A stretch of 64,000 bases of DNA from Salinicola corii. GTDB taxonomy: Bacteria > Pseudomonadota > Gammaproteobacteria > Pseudomonadales > Halomonadaceae. Shown piece after piece: positions 39,487 through 47,580 of this stretch. Each line of letters opens with the position of its first letter. The stretch's first letter is position 1. The stretch spans positions 124,001 to 188,000 of the forward strand of contig NZ_VTPX01000006.1 of assembly GCF_008298015.1 (NCBI RefSeq), in the 5' to 3' direction. Under the pieces are notes generated by a model. That model was not told where the DNA came from. It made no database searches and worked only from the letters and a program-made list of their open reading frames with translations. A program made the translations under genes and the position numbers.

Positions 39487-41310
39487 ATGCTGCAACGAAT
39501 TCGTGAGGGTTCTCAAGGGTGGGTGGCGAAAGTCATCGTGGGAGCCATCATCGTAACGTTCGCGCTATTCGGCGCGGAATCTCTGGTCAGTTACTTTTCT
39601 GCCGGCAGCAATGATGTGGCGACCGTCAATGGTGAGTCCATCAGTCGTCAGGCCGTCGAGACACAGGTTCAAAGAGGCATCAGGTCAGGCCAGGTTCCGC
39701 CCAGCCAGGAGCGGCAGTTCCGAGGGCAGGTACTCGATCAACTGATCCGCCAGCGCACACTGGATCAGTACGCCACCGAGGGTGGCCTGCACATTTCCGA
39801 CGATCAGTTGGATCAGTTGATTGTCTCTCTGCCCGAATTCCAGGATCAGGATGGTCGTTTCTCCGACGAGCTATTCACTAACCGTCTGGCGCAGGCCGGC
39901 TATACGCCATCGTCTTTCCGTCGCGAGCTCCGCGCCGACACCCTTCGGCGTCAGGTCCAGCAAGGGCTAGCGGCGTCCACTTTCCTGCTGCCGACCGAGA
40001 AGGCGCGGTTGACTTCACTGCAGCAGCAGCAGAGAACGTTCCGCTACGCACAACTGACCGCCGCGGACCTGGGGCAGCCCGTTGCGCCCAGCGATGCCGA
40101 TCTTCAGCAGTACTATGACCAGCACAAGGAAGATTATCGTCGTCCCGAGCAGGTCAAGGTCAGTTATATCGTCCTGAACCAGGAGGACGTGGCCAAGGAC
40201 GTCGAGGTCAGCGACGATCAGCTGCGTCAGGCCTACGAGCAAGCGCGTGCCGATGCCCCGCGCGAGGTATCCCATATTCTGGTGACTTTCGGCGACGACC
40301 GGACCGAACAGCAGGCGAGAGAACGTCTGGCCGAGGTGCAGTCGAAGCTTTCACAGGGCGATGATTTCGCCGATCTCGCTCGTGAATATTCCGATGACTC
40401 CTCGTCAGCCAGCAAGGGTGGGGACCTCGGGGCGATTCAGAAAGGATTTTTTGGAGACAGTTTCGATGACGCCGCGTTCTCGTTGGACCCGGGTCAAGTG
40501 TCCCAAGTCGTCCAGACGCAGTATGGTCTCCATCTTATCAAGGTGACCGGGGTCGATATCCCGTCATTCGAGGATGATCGCGAAGCCCTTGCTCAACAGG
40601 TCAAGCTCGAACAGTCCCAGTCGCTTTTCAATGAGCGGGTGCAGAAGATGACCGATGATGTCTATCAGGCGGAAGATCTGTCCAGCGTCGCGGATGAGCT
40701 GGGGTTGAAGGTGCAGACCAGCGGCTGGTTCTCCCAGGATGATGGCGGCGAGGGCGTGCTCTCCAATCCTGATGTCGCCGCGGCGGCGTTCTCTCCGGAT
40801 GTGCTCGAGGATGGTTACAACAGCGACGTGATCGAGACGGACGATCAGCAACGGGTCGCGCTGCGTGTCGTCGATCATCGCGAAGCGAACACGTTGCCGC
40901 TCGACGAAGTCCGAAGTCAGGTCGAAAGCGCGGTCAAGGCGGAGCAGACCCGGCAGCAGTTGCAGGAACTCGCGGCCGAGACCGTGGCTTCGCTGCGCAA
41001 GGGCCAGGCGGTAACGGATATCGACTGGAAACAGGCCGAGAATGCGACCCGGGAGGCTGACGGCGCGCCGGACGCCATCCTTCAGGAAGCGTTTCGTCTT
41101 CCCCATCCCCAGGATGGCAAGACGGTCTGGGGACATGCCGACAGCCAGAATGGCGTTGCCATCGTCGGCGTCGAATCGGTGCAGTCAGGCGATGCCGACT
41201 CGGATGATGCGGACTTCGCGACGCGGCTGGCGCAACGTCTACAGGCCCAGATCGTCATTCAGGGACTGACCCAGACGCTGCAGGACGAGGCGGAAATCGA
41301 ACGTAACTGA
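39487..41310 (+). CDS. ppiD: PpiD, periplasmic membrane-anchored SurA-type chaperone
   Basis: ATG 39487 after GAGGA gives 607 residues. A short cytoplasmic segment is followed by one transmembrane helix (VAKVIVGAIIVTFALFGAESL, residues ~13-33). A SurA_N-like chaperone region and a parvulin-type domain follow, with SHILVTFGDD, FADLAREYSDDSSSASKGGDLG and QTQYGLHLIKV. The remainder is an acidic C-terminal part. It helps newly secreted proteins fold at the SecYEG exit. The order lon-hupB-ppiD is conserved. Confidence 0.95.
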   Translation: MLQRIREGSQGWVAKVIVGAIIVTFALFGAESLVSYFSAGSNDVATVNGESISRQAVETQVQRGIRSGQVPPSQERQFRGQVLDQLIRQRTLDQYATEGGLHISDDQLDQLIVSLPEFQDQDGRFSDELFTNRLAQAGYTPSSFRRELRADTLRRQVQQGLAASTFLLPTEKARLTSLQQQQRTFRYAQLTAADLGQPVAPSDADLQQYYDQHKEDYRRPEQVKVSYIVLNQEDVAKDVEVSDDQLRQAYEQARADAPREVSHILVTFGDDRTEQQARERLAEVQSKLSQGDDFADLAREYSDDSSSASKGGDLGAIQKGFFGDSFDDAAFSLDPGQVSQVVQTQYGLHLIKVTGVDIPSFEDDREALAQQVKLEQSQSLFNERVQKMTDDVYQAEDLSSVADELGLKVQTSGWFSQDDGGEGVLSNPDVAAAAFSPDVLEDGYNSDVIETDDQQRVALRVVDHREANTLPLDEVRSQVESAVKAEQTRQQLQELAAETVASLRKGQAVTDIDWKQAENATREADGAPDAILQEAFRLPHPQDGKTVWGHADSQNGVAIVGVESVQSGDADSDDADFATRLAQRLQAQIVIQGLTQTLQDEAEIERN

Positions 41311-41353
41311 TCCCTTCGTGGGGCCAGGTTGCGACCTCGCTTGATCCTCGCTC

Positions 41354-41402
41354 AAACCCTCCTAGGCTGAACGGCATGCCAACCGTCAGTCGAGGAGGGT
41401 TT
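41354..41402 (+). promoter_or_regulatory. Hairpin enclosing the Shine-Dalgarno sequence of the curA-like gene
   Basis: AAACCCTCCT (41354-41363) pairs perfectly with AGGAGGGTTT (41393-41402). The second arm contains the AGGAGG ribosome site and is followed by more T before the ATG at 41407. The loop has a second partial stem (CTG-ACGG with CCGT-CAG). It could be the ppiD terminator doubling as a translation control element, since a formed stem would hide the ribosome site. Confidence 0.6.
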
Positions 41403-41406
41403 TTTC

Positions 41407-42411
41407 ATGACTGATACTCGTTTCTTCGTACTCCGGGAATTTCCAAGTGGATTGCCGCCGTTGAATCTGTTCGTGCTCCGGGAGGCGACGCTACCGGATC
41501 TGGCTCTTAACGAGGTTCGAATCCGGAACCGCTGGCTGTCGGTCGATCCCTACATGCGGGGCCGCATGAGTGGCATCACGACCTATGTCGAGCCTTATGC
41601 GCTGGACAAGCCAATGTCCGGCGGTGCAGTGGGGGAAGTGATCGCTTCTCGCCATCCCCACTTTCAGCACGGCGACCGGGTCAGGCACATGGCGGGTTGG
41701 CGTGACGTCGCGCAGTTGCCCGGCGACGAGGTAGAGCCGTTGCCGCAGTTCGACGTTCCGGAGCAGGCCTATCTCGGCGTTCTGGGTATGCCGGGCATGA
41801 CGGCATGGACAGGGCTCAATCTCGTCGCCGATTTGCAGCCTGGTCAGCGGGTACTCGTCAGCGCGGCTGCCGGTGCTGTCGGATCGCTGGCGGTACAACT
41901 GGCCAAGGCGGCGAATTGTCACGTCGTTGGCGTTGCCGGTAGCCAGGCCAAATGCGATTGGCTGGAATCGATGGGCGTCAAAGCGCTCAACTATCGAGGC
42001 AAGGATGTCGATGCGCTGACGCGATCGCTGCGGAAAGCCTCCCCGGATAGATATGACATCTACTATGAAAACGTCGGTGGCCCGTTGCTGGAGGCGGCGT
42101 TGTCCAATCTTCGCGATCACGCCCGGATCGCGATCTGCGGGATGATCGATCGCTACAACGATACAGGGCCCGCTGGCGGACCGGGCAATCTCAATCAGTT
42201 GTTGTTTCGCAAGGCACGCATGGAAGGGTTCATCGTTGCCGAGCACTGGGATCACTACCAGACGTTTCTGCAGCAGATCGCTCCAGATGTCGAACGCGAA
42301 GCCATCCACTATCGCGAAACCATCGTCGAGGGGCTGGAGCGGATGCCCGAGGCTTTTCTGAAGCTTTTCTCGGGAGATAACGAAGGCAAGATGCTGGTCC
42401 GGCTCCCTTGA
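41407..42411 (+). CDS. CurA-like NADP-dependent double-bond reductase
   Basis: A 334-residue zinc-independent medium-chain dehydrogenase/reductase. Motifs: SVDPYMRGRM near residue 50, MSGGAVGEV, GMPGMTAWTGL, the Rossmann motif SAAAGAVGSLAVQLAK near 155-170, and YYENVGGPLLEAAL. Relatives reduce alpha,beta-unsaturated ketones and aldehydes (curcumin reductase, prostaglandin or leukotriene reductases). The physiological substrate is not evident; detoxification of reactive carbonyls is likely. Single gene, with an unusual structured leader. Confidence 0.88.
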   Translation: MTDTRFFVLREFPSGLPPLNLFVLREATLPDLALNEVRIRNRWLSVDPYMRGRMSGITTYVEPYALDKPMSGGAVGEVIASRHPHFQHGDRVRHMAGWRDVAQLPGDEVEPLPQFDVPEQAYLGVLGMPGMTAWTGLNLVADLQPGQRVLVSAAAGAVGSLAVQLAKAANCHVVGVAGSQAKCDWLESMGVKALNYRGKDVDALTRSLRKASPDRYDIYYENVGGPLLEAALSNLRDHARIAICGMIDRYNDTGPAGGPGNLNQLLFRKARMEGFIVAEHWDHYQTFLQQIAPDVEREAIHYRETIVEGLERMPEAFLKLFSGDNEGKMLVRLP

Positions 42412-42434
42412 ATCCGGCAGCGACGGGACGCGAT

Positions 42435-42686
42435 CTAGCGGGTGGCAAGCTCCCACTCGGTCAGGATGCGCAGCGCCTGCTCGCGGTTGTCGCTGCACAG
42501 CTCCCTGTCGTAGTCGAAGCGTCGGCACACGGCCGGGCGGCTCGAATCGCCGAATAACTGACACAGATTGTCTTCGTCGAGCTGTAGGCAGCGAACCCCG
42601 GCAGGCTTGCCCTCCGGCATGCCGGGGATGGGAGAGGTAATCGACGGCGCGATGCAGCACGCGCCGCAGCCGGCTCTGCAACTCAT
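42435..42686 (-). CDS. YkgJ-family cysteine-cluster protein
   Basis: An 83-residue protein starting MSCRAGCGACCIAPSI, the C-x3-C-x2-CC pattern of the YkgJ/UPF0153 family. Further cysteines are in VRCLQLDEDNLC, VCRRF and ELC. They probably bind zinc or an iron-sulfur cluster; the function is unknown. The start overlaps the queD stop as ATGA, so it is translationally coupled to the preQ0 genes, which may hint at a link with tRNA modification or simply convenient expression. Confidence 0.82.
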   Translation of the reverse strand: MSCRAGCGACCIAPSITSPIPGMPEGKPAGVRCLQLDEDNLCQLFGDSSRPAVCRRFDYDRELCSDNREQALRILTEWELATR

Positions 42687-43537
42687 GCTGCCGTCGTCTT
42701 GCCGCGGCTCTCGGCTAGCGCGCCTTTATCGATTCCCTCGAACGCCTGGATCCGGATGTGGGCGCCGGTCGACGACGCAATCTGATGGGCGAGCCAAGCC
42801 GCGATATTTTCGACGGTAGTCGGCGCGGGCAGCGTATGGCAATGTTCTTTTGGCAGCTGCAACTGGAACTGTCCCTGCCCTGACCGGTAGCGGACTCGCA
42901 TGACGTCATCGTTGCGGCGGGGGTCGACGATATCCGCATCGTCGACGAGATAGCCATTGTCCAAGCGCTGTGCCCAATGCAGCTCGAGCTCGGGGTCGCG
43001 CTGGCCATCGCGCCAAATGCGCAGATGCGAGCGATGGCCGTGTGCGATACGTTGGCAGTTCCCTTCATGGTGCTTGAGGCCATGGCTGTAACAATAGATT
43101 GCGCCATCTGCCAACTCTTCACGAAGTCGAATTCGGATCGCCTCGACGCGTGGCGGGGGCCTCTTGCTGAGTTCGTTGCTTAGATGTGCTCCCAGGCGCT
43201 CCGCGGTGACCTCTCCCCACGGGAATAGGGTAAAAGCTTGGCGGGGCGCCCGTAGTTCGAAGGGGAAGGGCAGTTCGGCGGCCATGTGCAGACCTTCGCT
43301 GCACTCCTCGATCTTGACGCCGGCGGCCTGGGTCGGCACAAGCAAGGTATGGTCCAGGCCCGCGTCGAGACGTGACTTGATCCAGGGCTTGACCTCGCCG
43401 AAGTCGAACAGCATGCCGTCTTCTCCCAGCTCGCCGTCGAGCTCCACGTCGACGTGCCAGCTGATGCCGCTCAGTCCACGCTGAGGTGACCAGATCGATG
43501 CATCGATATTGGTCAGGTTATTTACGAACAGGGTCAT
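42683..43537 (-). CDS. queD: Two-domain 6-pyruvoyl/6-carboxy-tetrahydropterin synthase-like protein
   Basis: ATG 43537 gives 284 residues, over twice the length of a standard QueD (~120). The N-terminal domain keeps GMLFDFGEVKPWIKSRL and GLDHTLLVP but has lost the zinc-binding histidines and the cysteine. The C-terminal domain has the zinc region YSHGLKHHEGNCQRIAHGH with Cys and later PTTVENIAAWLA, but lacks the DF-x-x-LK segment. QueD makes 6-carboxytetrahydropterin, substrate of QueE. The start overlaps the queE stop by one base, and queC lies upstream, supporting a preQ0 role; whether it is active is uncertain. Confidence 0.75.
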   Translation of the reverse strand: MTLFVNNLTNIDASIWSPQRGLSGISWHVDVELDGELGEDGMLFDFGEVKPWIKSRLDAGLDHTLLVPTQAAGVKIEECSEGLHMAAELPFPFELRAPRQAFTLFPWGEVTAERLGAHLSNELSKRPPPRVEAIRIRLREELADGAIYCYSHGLKHHEGNCQRIAHGHRSHLRIWRDGQRDPELELHWAQRLDNGYLVDDADIVDPRRNDDVMRVRYRSGQGQFQLQLPKEHCHTLPAPTTVENIAAWLAHQIASSTGAHIRIQAFEGIDKGALAESRGKTTAA

Positions 43538-44190
43538 CAATCGATTCCTGCGATCTTGTGGGTCTGCAGCGAAAGTCGCCATTGCGGGTGGCGCAGGCAG
43601 TATCCGACGGTTGCCGCCATCGGATCGCCATCGCTGACGATGGCGCCCGGCGAAAGGTCCATGGGCTGCAGAAAGAAATGGGTGAAATCGAGCCCGGCGA
43701 AGTTCGCCGGATCCACACCCGCCTGAGGATAGACGAGCTTGAGCTCATTGCCTCGGGTCAGACGTAGCGTGGTGTCGCTTTTCGGGCTGACGCAGATCCA
43801 GTCGATCCCCTCGGGTGGCGAGAGCGTGCCATTGGTTTCGACGGCAACCTCGAAGCCACGCACGTGCATGGCATCGATCAGTGCCGCGTCCAGTTGCAAC
43901 AACGGCTCTCCGCCGGTGAAAACCACGTAGCGCTCGGAGTTCGCCTCTTCAGGCGCTTGCCAGAGTGTCGCCAGGTGCCTAGCCAGGGTCTCGGCATCGG
44001 GGAACTGGCCGCCATTCTGGCCATCGGTACCGACGAAGTCGGTATCGCAGAACGTACACTGGCTTTTAGCGCGATCGCGCTCCCGGCCGGACCAGAGATT
44101 GCAGCCGGTGAAACGGCAGAAAACGCTGGCACGGCCGGCTTGGGCGCCTTCTCCCTGAAGGGTGTAGAAGGCTTCTTTGACGCTGTACAT
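43537..44190 (-). CDS. queE: QueE, 7-carboxy-7-deazaguanine synthase (radical SAM)
   Basis: ATG 44190 gives 217 residues starting MYSVKEAFYTLQGEGAQAG. The cluster has the QueE-specific C-x14-C-x2-C spacing (TGC-N14-CTFC) instead of C-x3-C-x2-C. FTGGEPLLQLD and VETNGT follow. It rearranges 6-carboxytetrahydropterin to CDG with SAM as a cofactor. The stop overlaps the queD start (TGATG). It is downstream of queC with a 143-base gap that contains the nested inverted repeats described separately. Confidence 0.95.
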   Translation of the reverse strand: MYSVKEAFYTLQGEGAQAGRASVFCRFTGCNLWSGRERDRAKSQCTFCDTDFVGTDGQNGGQFPDAETLARHLATLWQAPEEANSERYVVFTGGEPLLQLDAALIDAMHVRGFEVAVETNGTLSPPEGIDWICVSPKSDTTLRLTRGNELKLVYPQAGVDPANFAGLDFTHFFLQPMDLSPGAIVSDGDPMAATVGYCLRHPQWRLSLQTHKIAGID

Positions 44191-44281
44191 GCAAACTTCC
44201 GTGCTGGTTCCCTGCGGACTGGCCGTGGGGCCGGTCACGCCGGGGCTTGGCTGATCGGGACGTGTTTCGATGATAGATGGT

Positions 44282-44331
44282 GCTCAGGTTTTGTACGAAA
44301 ATTGCCTGAGCTCGCCGACTTTTCGTACAAA
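44282..44331 (-). promoter_or_regulatory. Interleaved inverted repeats between queC and queE
   Basis: Read on the minus strand, TTTGTACGAAAA (44331-44320) is perfectly complementary to TTTTCGTACAAA (44301-44290): 12 bp, 18-base spacer. Interleaved with it, GCTCAGG (44311-44305) is perfectly complementary to CCTGAGC (44288-44282). The two stems use each other's loops, so as RNA they exclude each other. No T run follows, which argues against a plain terminator. It starts two bases after the queC stop. It could be an RNA switch in the queC-queE transcript or a double operator, since each long arm is itself nearly symmetrical around GTAC. Confidence 0.6.
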
Positions 44332-44333
44332 CC

Positions 44334-45032
44334 CTAGTGCCGGTCGGGCAGCGCGTAGGGAATCGGGTCCTCCATCCCGACGCGGGCGAAGGCATCGAGT
44401 CGCTCCCGGCAACTTCCGCATTCGCCACAGGCGGTCTCCCCGCCCAGGTAGCAGGTCCATGTCAGAGCATAATCGAGCCCCATCTCGATCCCGTCGCTGA
44501 GGATTTTTGCCTTGTCACTGTACAGATAGGGGGCTTCGATGCTGACCGCTTCGAAATTGGCAATGGCGGCGACGTCGTTCATGCGGTCGACGAAAGCCGG
44601 GCGACAGTCGGGGTAGAGCACGTGATCGCCACCATGCGCGCCATAGAAGCACACGGAGGCTTCGATGTTGACGGCATAACCGATCGCCAGCGACAGCAGG
44701 ATCATGTTGCGGTTGGGCACCACGGTATCCGCCAGATTGTCCTCGGCATAGTCCGCCTTTGGCATGCTCCGGTCGCTGTCCGTCAGTGCCGAATTGCCGA
44801 TCAACTGGTGAATGGCACGGATGTCGACGATCCGGTGAGAAACCCGCAGGTCCTCGCACACCCGGCGCGCGACATCGAGTTCACGGGCGTGGCGCTGACC
44901 GTAATGGAACGACAGTGCGTGGACCTCGTACCCTTCGCGGATAGCGCGGTGCAGGACGGTGTAGGAGTCCATCCCGCCGGAGTATATGACGACGGCCGGC
45001 TTGGATGGGGTGTGAGAAGTCGAGGGTGTCAT
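44334..45032 (-). CDS. queC: QueC, 7-cyano-7-deazaguanine (preQ0) synthase
   Basis: ATG 45032 gives 232 residues. The ATP pyrophosphatase loop is [15 protein letters not shown] near residues 14-28; [14 protein letters not shown] and [12 protein letters not shown] follow. The zinc site is [20 protein letters not shown] near the end. It converts CDG and ammonia to preQ0 with ATP, for queuosine in tRNA or deazaguanine in DNA. The usual SGG-x-DS is SGGMDS here. It is the first gene of the queC-queE-queD-ykgJ-like group and lies 55 bases after ansA. Confidence 0.96.
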   Translation of the reverse strand: MTPSTSHTPSKPAVVIYSGGMDSYTVLHRAIREGYEVHALSFHYGQRHARELDVARRVCEDLRVSHRIVDIRAIHQLIGNSALTDSDRSMPKADYAEDNLADTVVPNRNMILLSLAIGYAVNIEASVCFYGAHGGDHVLYPDCRPAFVDRMNDVAAIANFEAVSIEAPYLYSDKAKILSDGIEMGLDYALTWTCYLGGETACGECGSCRERLDAFARVGMEDPIPYALPDRH

Positions 45033-45087
45033 GCTGTCAACCTGTGGCAAAGCAAACGGTCTGGGAGTGATTCGGTGCCATTCGCGA

Positions 45088-46143
45088 CTATGTTGGGAAG
45101 GCGCCTCGTTCACCGACGAGAGGCGTCAGGAAGCGCTGCCTGAATTCGTCCGGTGACAGGTCCTGGGCCAGTAGATGCGCGAGTTTGCCGTGAGCGGCCT
45201 CTGGCGTCATGTCATCGCCGGACATGATGCCGATCTCCGTCAACGTCCGGCCCGTTGCGTAAGTGCCGGGATGTATTCCGCCGACCGGGCACTGGCTGAT
45301 GGCGACCATCGTCTTTCCCGCTGCGCAGGCTCGAGCCAGAACGCCGAGCAGGGCGGCGTCTTCCGGAAGGTTGCCACTGCCCCAGCACTCGATGACAACG
45401 CCCCTGATCTGATCGTCGTCCAGCCACCGGGTCACGTCCTGGGCGCGGATGCCAGGCCAGAGGGGGAGGCGAATGACCTCGGGAAGTGGATGGGTGCCGA
45501 GCTCGAATCGCGGTGCTCCCTGACCTTGCCAGCAACGGCCTGGGTAGAGGATGGAAGCGTGATCCACCATCTCGCCAAGCAGGGGCCAGTTCGGCGTTTC
45601 GAAGCCCAGAGTGGACTCAGTGTACCATTTTCTTGCACGACACCCCCTCATCAGGCGACCACCAAAGCTGACACAGACTTCTCTCAAGCCGGTCTGCGTC
45701 GCGAATCGTAACGACGCCTCGAGATTGTCGAGCGCGTCGCTATCGGAGGCTCCCAAGGGTTTCTGTGCCCCCGTCACGATGACCGGCTTGGACAGGCCCT
45801 GGAGCTGGAACGCCAGACTGGAAGCGCACCAGGCCAGCGTGTCGGTTCCATGAAGCACCACGAATCCTGCGAACTCCCGATATTGCTCGGCGATCATGCG
45901 AGTCAGGGCCCGCCAGTCGGCGGGCGTGGCGCTGCTGGAGTCTATCGGGCGGGTCGTTTCCCACAGGACGTACCGCGGCAACTCCCGCTGCCGGTCGGGT
46001 GGCAATGTCGATAATGCTGTCGCCATGCGCGACTCGAAATCACCCGCAGCCACCAGGCCCCGATCACTTTCCCGCATGCCGATAGTCCCGCCGGTGTAGA
46101 TGACAAGAACGGGGAGGGCGCCGTCGTATCTCGTAGAACTCAT
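45088..46143 (-). CDS. ansA: Type I (cytoplasmic) L-asparaginase
   Basis: A 351-residue protein with both active-site threonine motifs, [10 protein letters not shown] near residues 15-23 and [10 protein letters not shown] near 97-106, and no signal peptide, so the cytoplasmic low-affinity form is likely. [18 protein letters not shown] and [19 protein letters not shown] fit the AnsA family. It hydrolyses asparagine to aspartate and ammonia. The start is six bases after the stop of the CBS-domain gene, hence an operon. Confidence 0.92.
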   Translation of the reverse strand: MSSTRYDGALPVLVIYTGGTIGMRESDRGLVAAGDFESRMATALSTLPPDRQRELPRYVLWETTRPIDSSSATPADWRALTRMIAEQYREFAGFVVLHGTDTLAWCASSLAFQLQGLSKPVIVTGAQKPLGASDSDALDNLEASLRFATQTGLREVCVSFGGRLMRGCRARKWYTESTLGFETPNWPLLGEMVDHASILYPGRCWQGQGAPRFELGTHPLPEVIRLPLWPGIRAQDVTRWLDDDQIRGVVIECWGSGNLPEDAALLGVLARACAAGKTMVAISQCPVGGIHPGTYATGRTLTEIGIMSGDDMTPEAAHGKLAHLLAQDLSPDEFRQRFLTPLVGERGAFPT

Positions 46144-46149
46144 GGCCGG

Positions 46150-46773
46150 CTAGAGATCGTGGCCAAGGATGACGTGGCAGATCGACGAGAAGGTGCGCGC
46201 TTCCGGCGGATGGTTGAAGTCGACGCCCAACGCACGGCTGATGTTGGATGCCGAAATGATGCCGCGAATTCTCGAGGCGCCATTGCCATCCGGCTCCGTG
46301 ATCAGCACGTGTTGATCGCCCGAGCTCTTCAGCGTCTCCACGAGGTCTCCCACGCTGGCATGAGAGATCCTGGCGTAGGAGAGTGAATGCAGTTCGCTGC
46401 GCGGTGTTTGGATCATCTCCACGGTCACTTCGTCCCGGCTGATCTGATGCTTTTGCATCGCCAGCGTGATACGGCGGCCGCCGATCAGCTCGCGGGCGTT
46501 GACCACGCCGGTGAAGTTGCCGCTGGCATTGACCAGCATCAGTAGCCGGATGCCGGCCTGCTTCATCGTTTCCAGCGCCTGGGCGATGGAACTTCCGGTT
46601 GGCAGGGTATAAGGATGACTGACGCTGAAATCGGTGACCAGCATGGTGGCGGAGCTTTCCAGTGTCACCGACTGTGTCCGGGGTGTCGGCTGGACGATAC
46701 CGCTGACGCCATCCAGGTTTTCCAGCGGCAGTGCGGAAAAATGGATTCTTGAGGGATGAGGGGGGTTGGTCAT
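46150..46773 (-). CDS. CBS-domain protein
   Basis: A 207-residue protein with a ~55-residue variable N-terminus and two CBS motifs, about residues 52-105 (IAQALETMKQAGIRLLMLVNASGNFTGVVNARELI) and 125-190 (SVGDLVETLKSSGDQHVLITEPDGNGASRIRGIISASNIS). CBS pairs usually bind adenosine nucleotides or SAM and act as energy or ligand sensors. No effector domain is attached. It is encoded directly before ansA (6-base gap), so a regulatory link to asparagine breakdown or a shared expression pattern is possible. Confidence 0.85.
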   Translation of the reverse strand: MTNPPHPSRIHFSALPLENLDGVSGIVQPTPRTQSVTLESSATMLVTDFSVSHPYTLPTGSSIAQALETMKQAGIRLLMLVNASGNFTGVVNARELIGGRRITLAMQKHQISRDEVTVEMIQTPRSELHSLSYARISHASVGDLVETLKSSGDQHVLITEPDGNGASRIRGIISASNISRALGVDFNHPPEARTFSSICHVILGHDL

Positions 46774-46850
46774 CGGGAAGTCTCCCTAGTTCGATTGAGG
46801 CTCGTTGGTGATCAAGGTTCGGGGAGCAAGCGGGAATCCCGTCCTGGCCT

Positions 46851-47351
46851 TTACAGATACTGATGCAGGTCGCCGCGCACGCTATCCAGAAAAGTGATGA
46901 AGCGGGTATCCCGCTCATTGTCGTGACGATCGGTACGGCAACCCAGCGTCATGCTCTTTTGGACCAAGAGTTCGTCATAGATATCCAGCGTGATTTTGAT
47001 CGGACTCTCCGCGGAGGGAGTGATCTCGCCCTCTTCCAGGGTAAAAGTCTCGAACAGCGTGGCCCGAATGCGGGTGGTTCCACCTTCCGCCAGCACCCGA
47101 CGCACGAACAGCCATCCCTCGCAGGCCAGATTGTCGCCGTTATCGCGCCGTCGCTGGAACAGGGTGCGATAGCTGGCACCCTCCTTGGCGGCGCGATCCG
47201 CCATGCTGCGGTAGGCTTCGGTGACACGTGATGCCATCGCACCGGTTTCCGCGAGCTTGCGCAGGGCCGCCTGATGCTCCCGCCCCAGCTGTTCCTGGCG
47301 CTGAAAACGTTGCCACAGTCGATAATTGGCATGCAGGGAGGTTGCGTCCAT
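46851..47351 (-). CDS. Unrecognised 166-residue protein upstream of the flagellar region
   Basis: I do not recognise this protein. ATG 47351 is preceded by GGAG at a good distance; an upstream in-frame start lacks one. The N-terminal ~75 residues are helical and rich in Arg, Gln and Ala (YRLWQRFQRQEQLGREHQAAL). The C-terminal half looks alpha/beta (TRIRATLFETFTLEEGEI, IKITLDIYDELLVQK) and ends DLHQYL. There is no signal peptide or membrane segment. It diverges from fliD and lies upstream of the CBS-ansA pair with a 77-base gap. Codon and base use match the neighbours, so it appears native. Confidence 0.7.
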   Translation of the reverse strand: MDATSLHANYRLWQRFQRQEQLGREHQAALRKLAETGAMASRVTEAYRSMADRAAKEGASYRTLFQRRRDNGDNLACEGWLFVRRVLAEGGTTRIRATLFETFTLEEGEITPSAESPIKITLDIYDELLVQKSMTLGCRTDRHDNERDTRFITFLDSVRGDLHQYL

Positions 47352-47466
47352 GTCTTCTCCAGAGAGTGGCAAATTGTCGGTGGCCTATGATCGCCTATCC
47401 GGCGGTCGTCTGGCCACCCAAGGGTTCATCTTCCCGCTGGCGAGGAGAAAGAAGATCAGTCGACGC

Positions 47467-47493
47467 TAAAGTTCCCCTGCCGGCAGCCGATGA
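47467..47493 (+). promoter_or_regulatory. Sigma28 (FliA) promoter of fliD
   Basis: TAAAGTTC, 11 bases, GCCGATGA: near-consensus for TAAAGTTT-N11-GCCGATAA, 87 bases before the fliD start. Confidence 0.85.
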
Positions 47494-47580
47494 GACAATT
47501 GACGCATGAAAGTGCGCCTAATCGTCGTCTGCTGTCGTGATCGGCGTGATAGAAATAGCGCCAGGCATTAGAGAGGTAAC

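Noticed and set aside
44282-44331. Stable H-type pseudoknot formed by both stems at once
   Set aside because: Only one base would cross the 12-bp stem, which is sterically implausible; alternation between stems is more reasonable.
44191-44333. Canonical class I preQ1 riboswitch before queE
   Set aside because: I found no short hairpin followed by an A-rich tail with the usual layout; the structure present is different and reported as its own finding.
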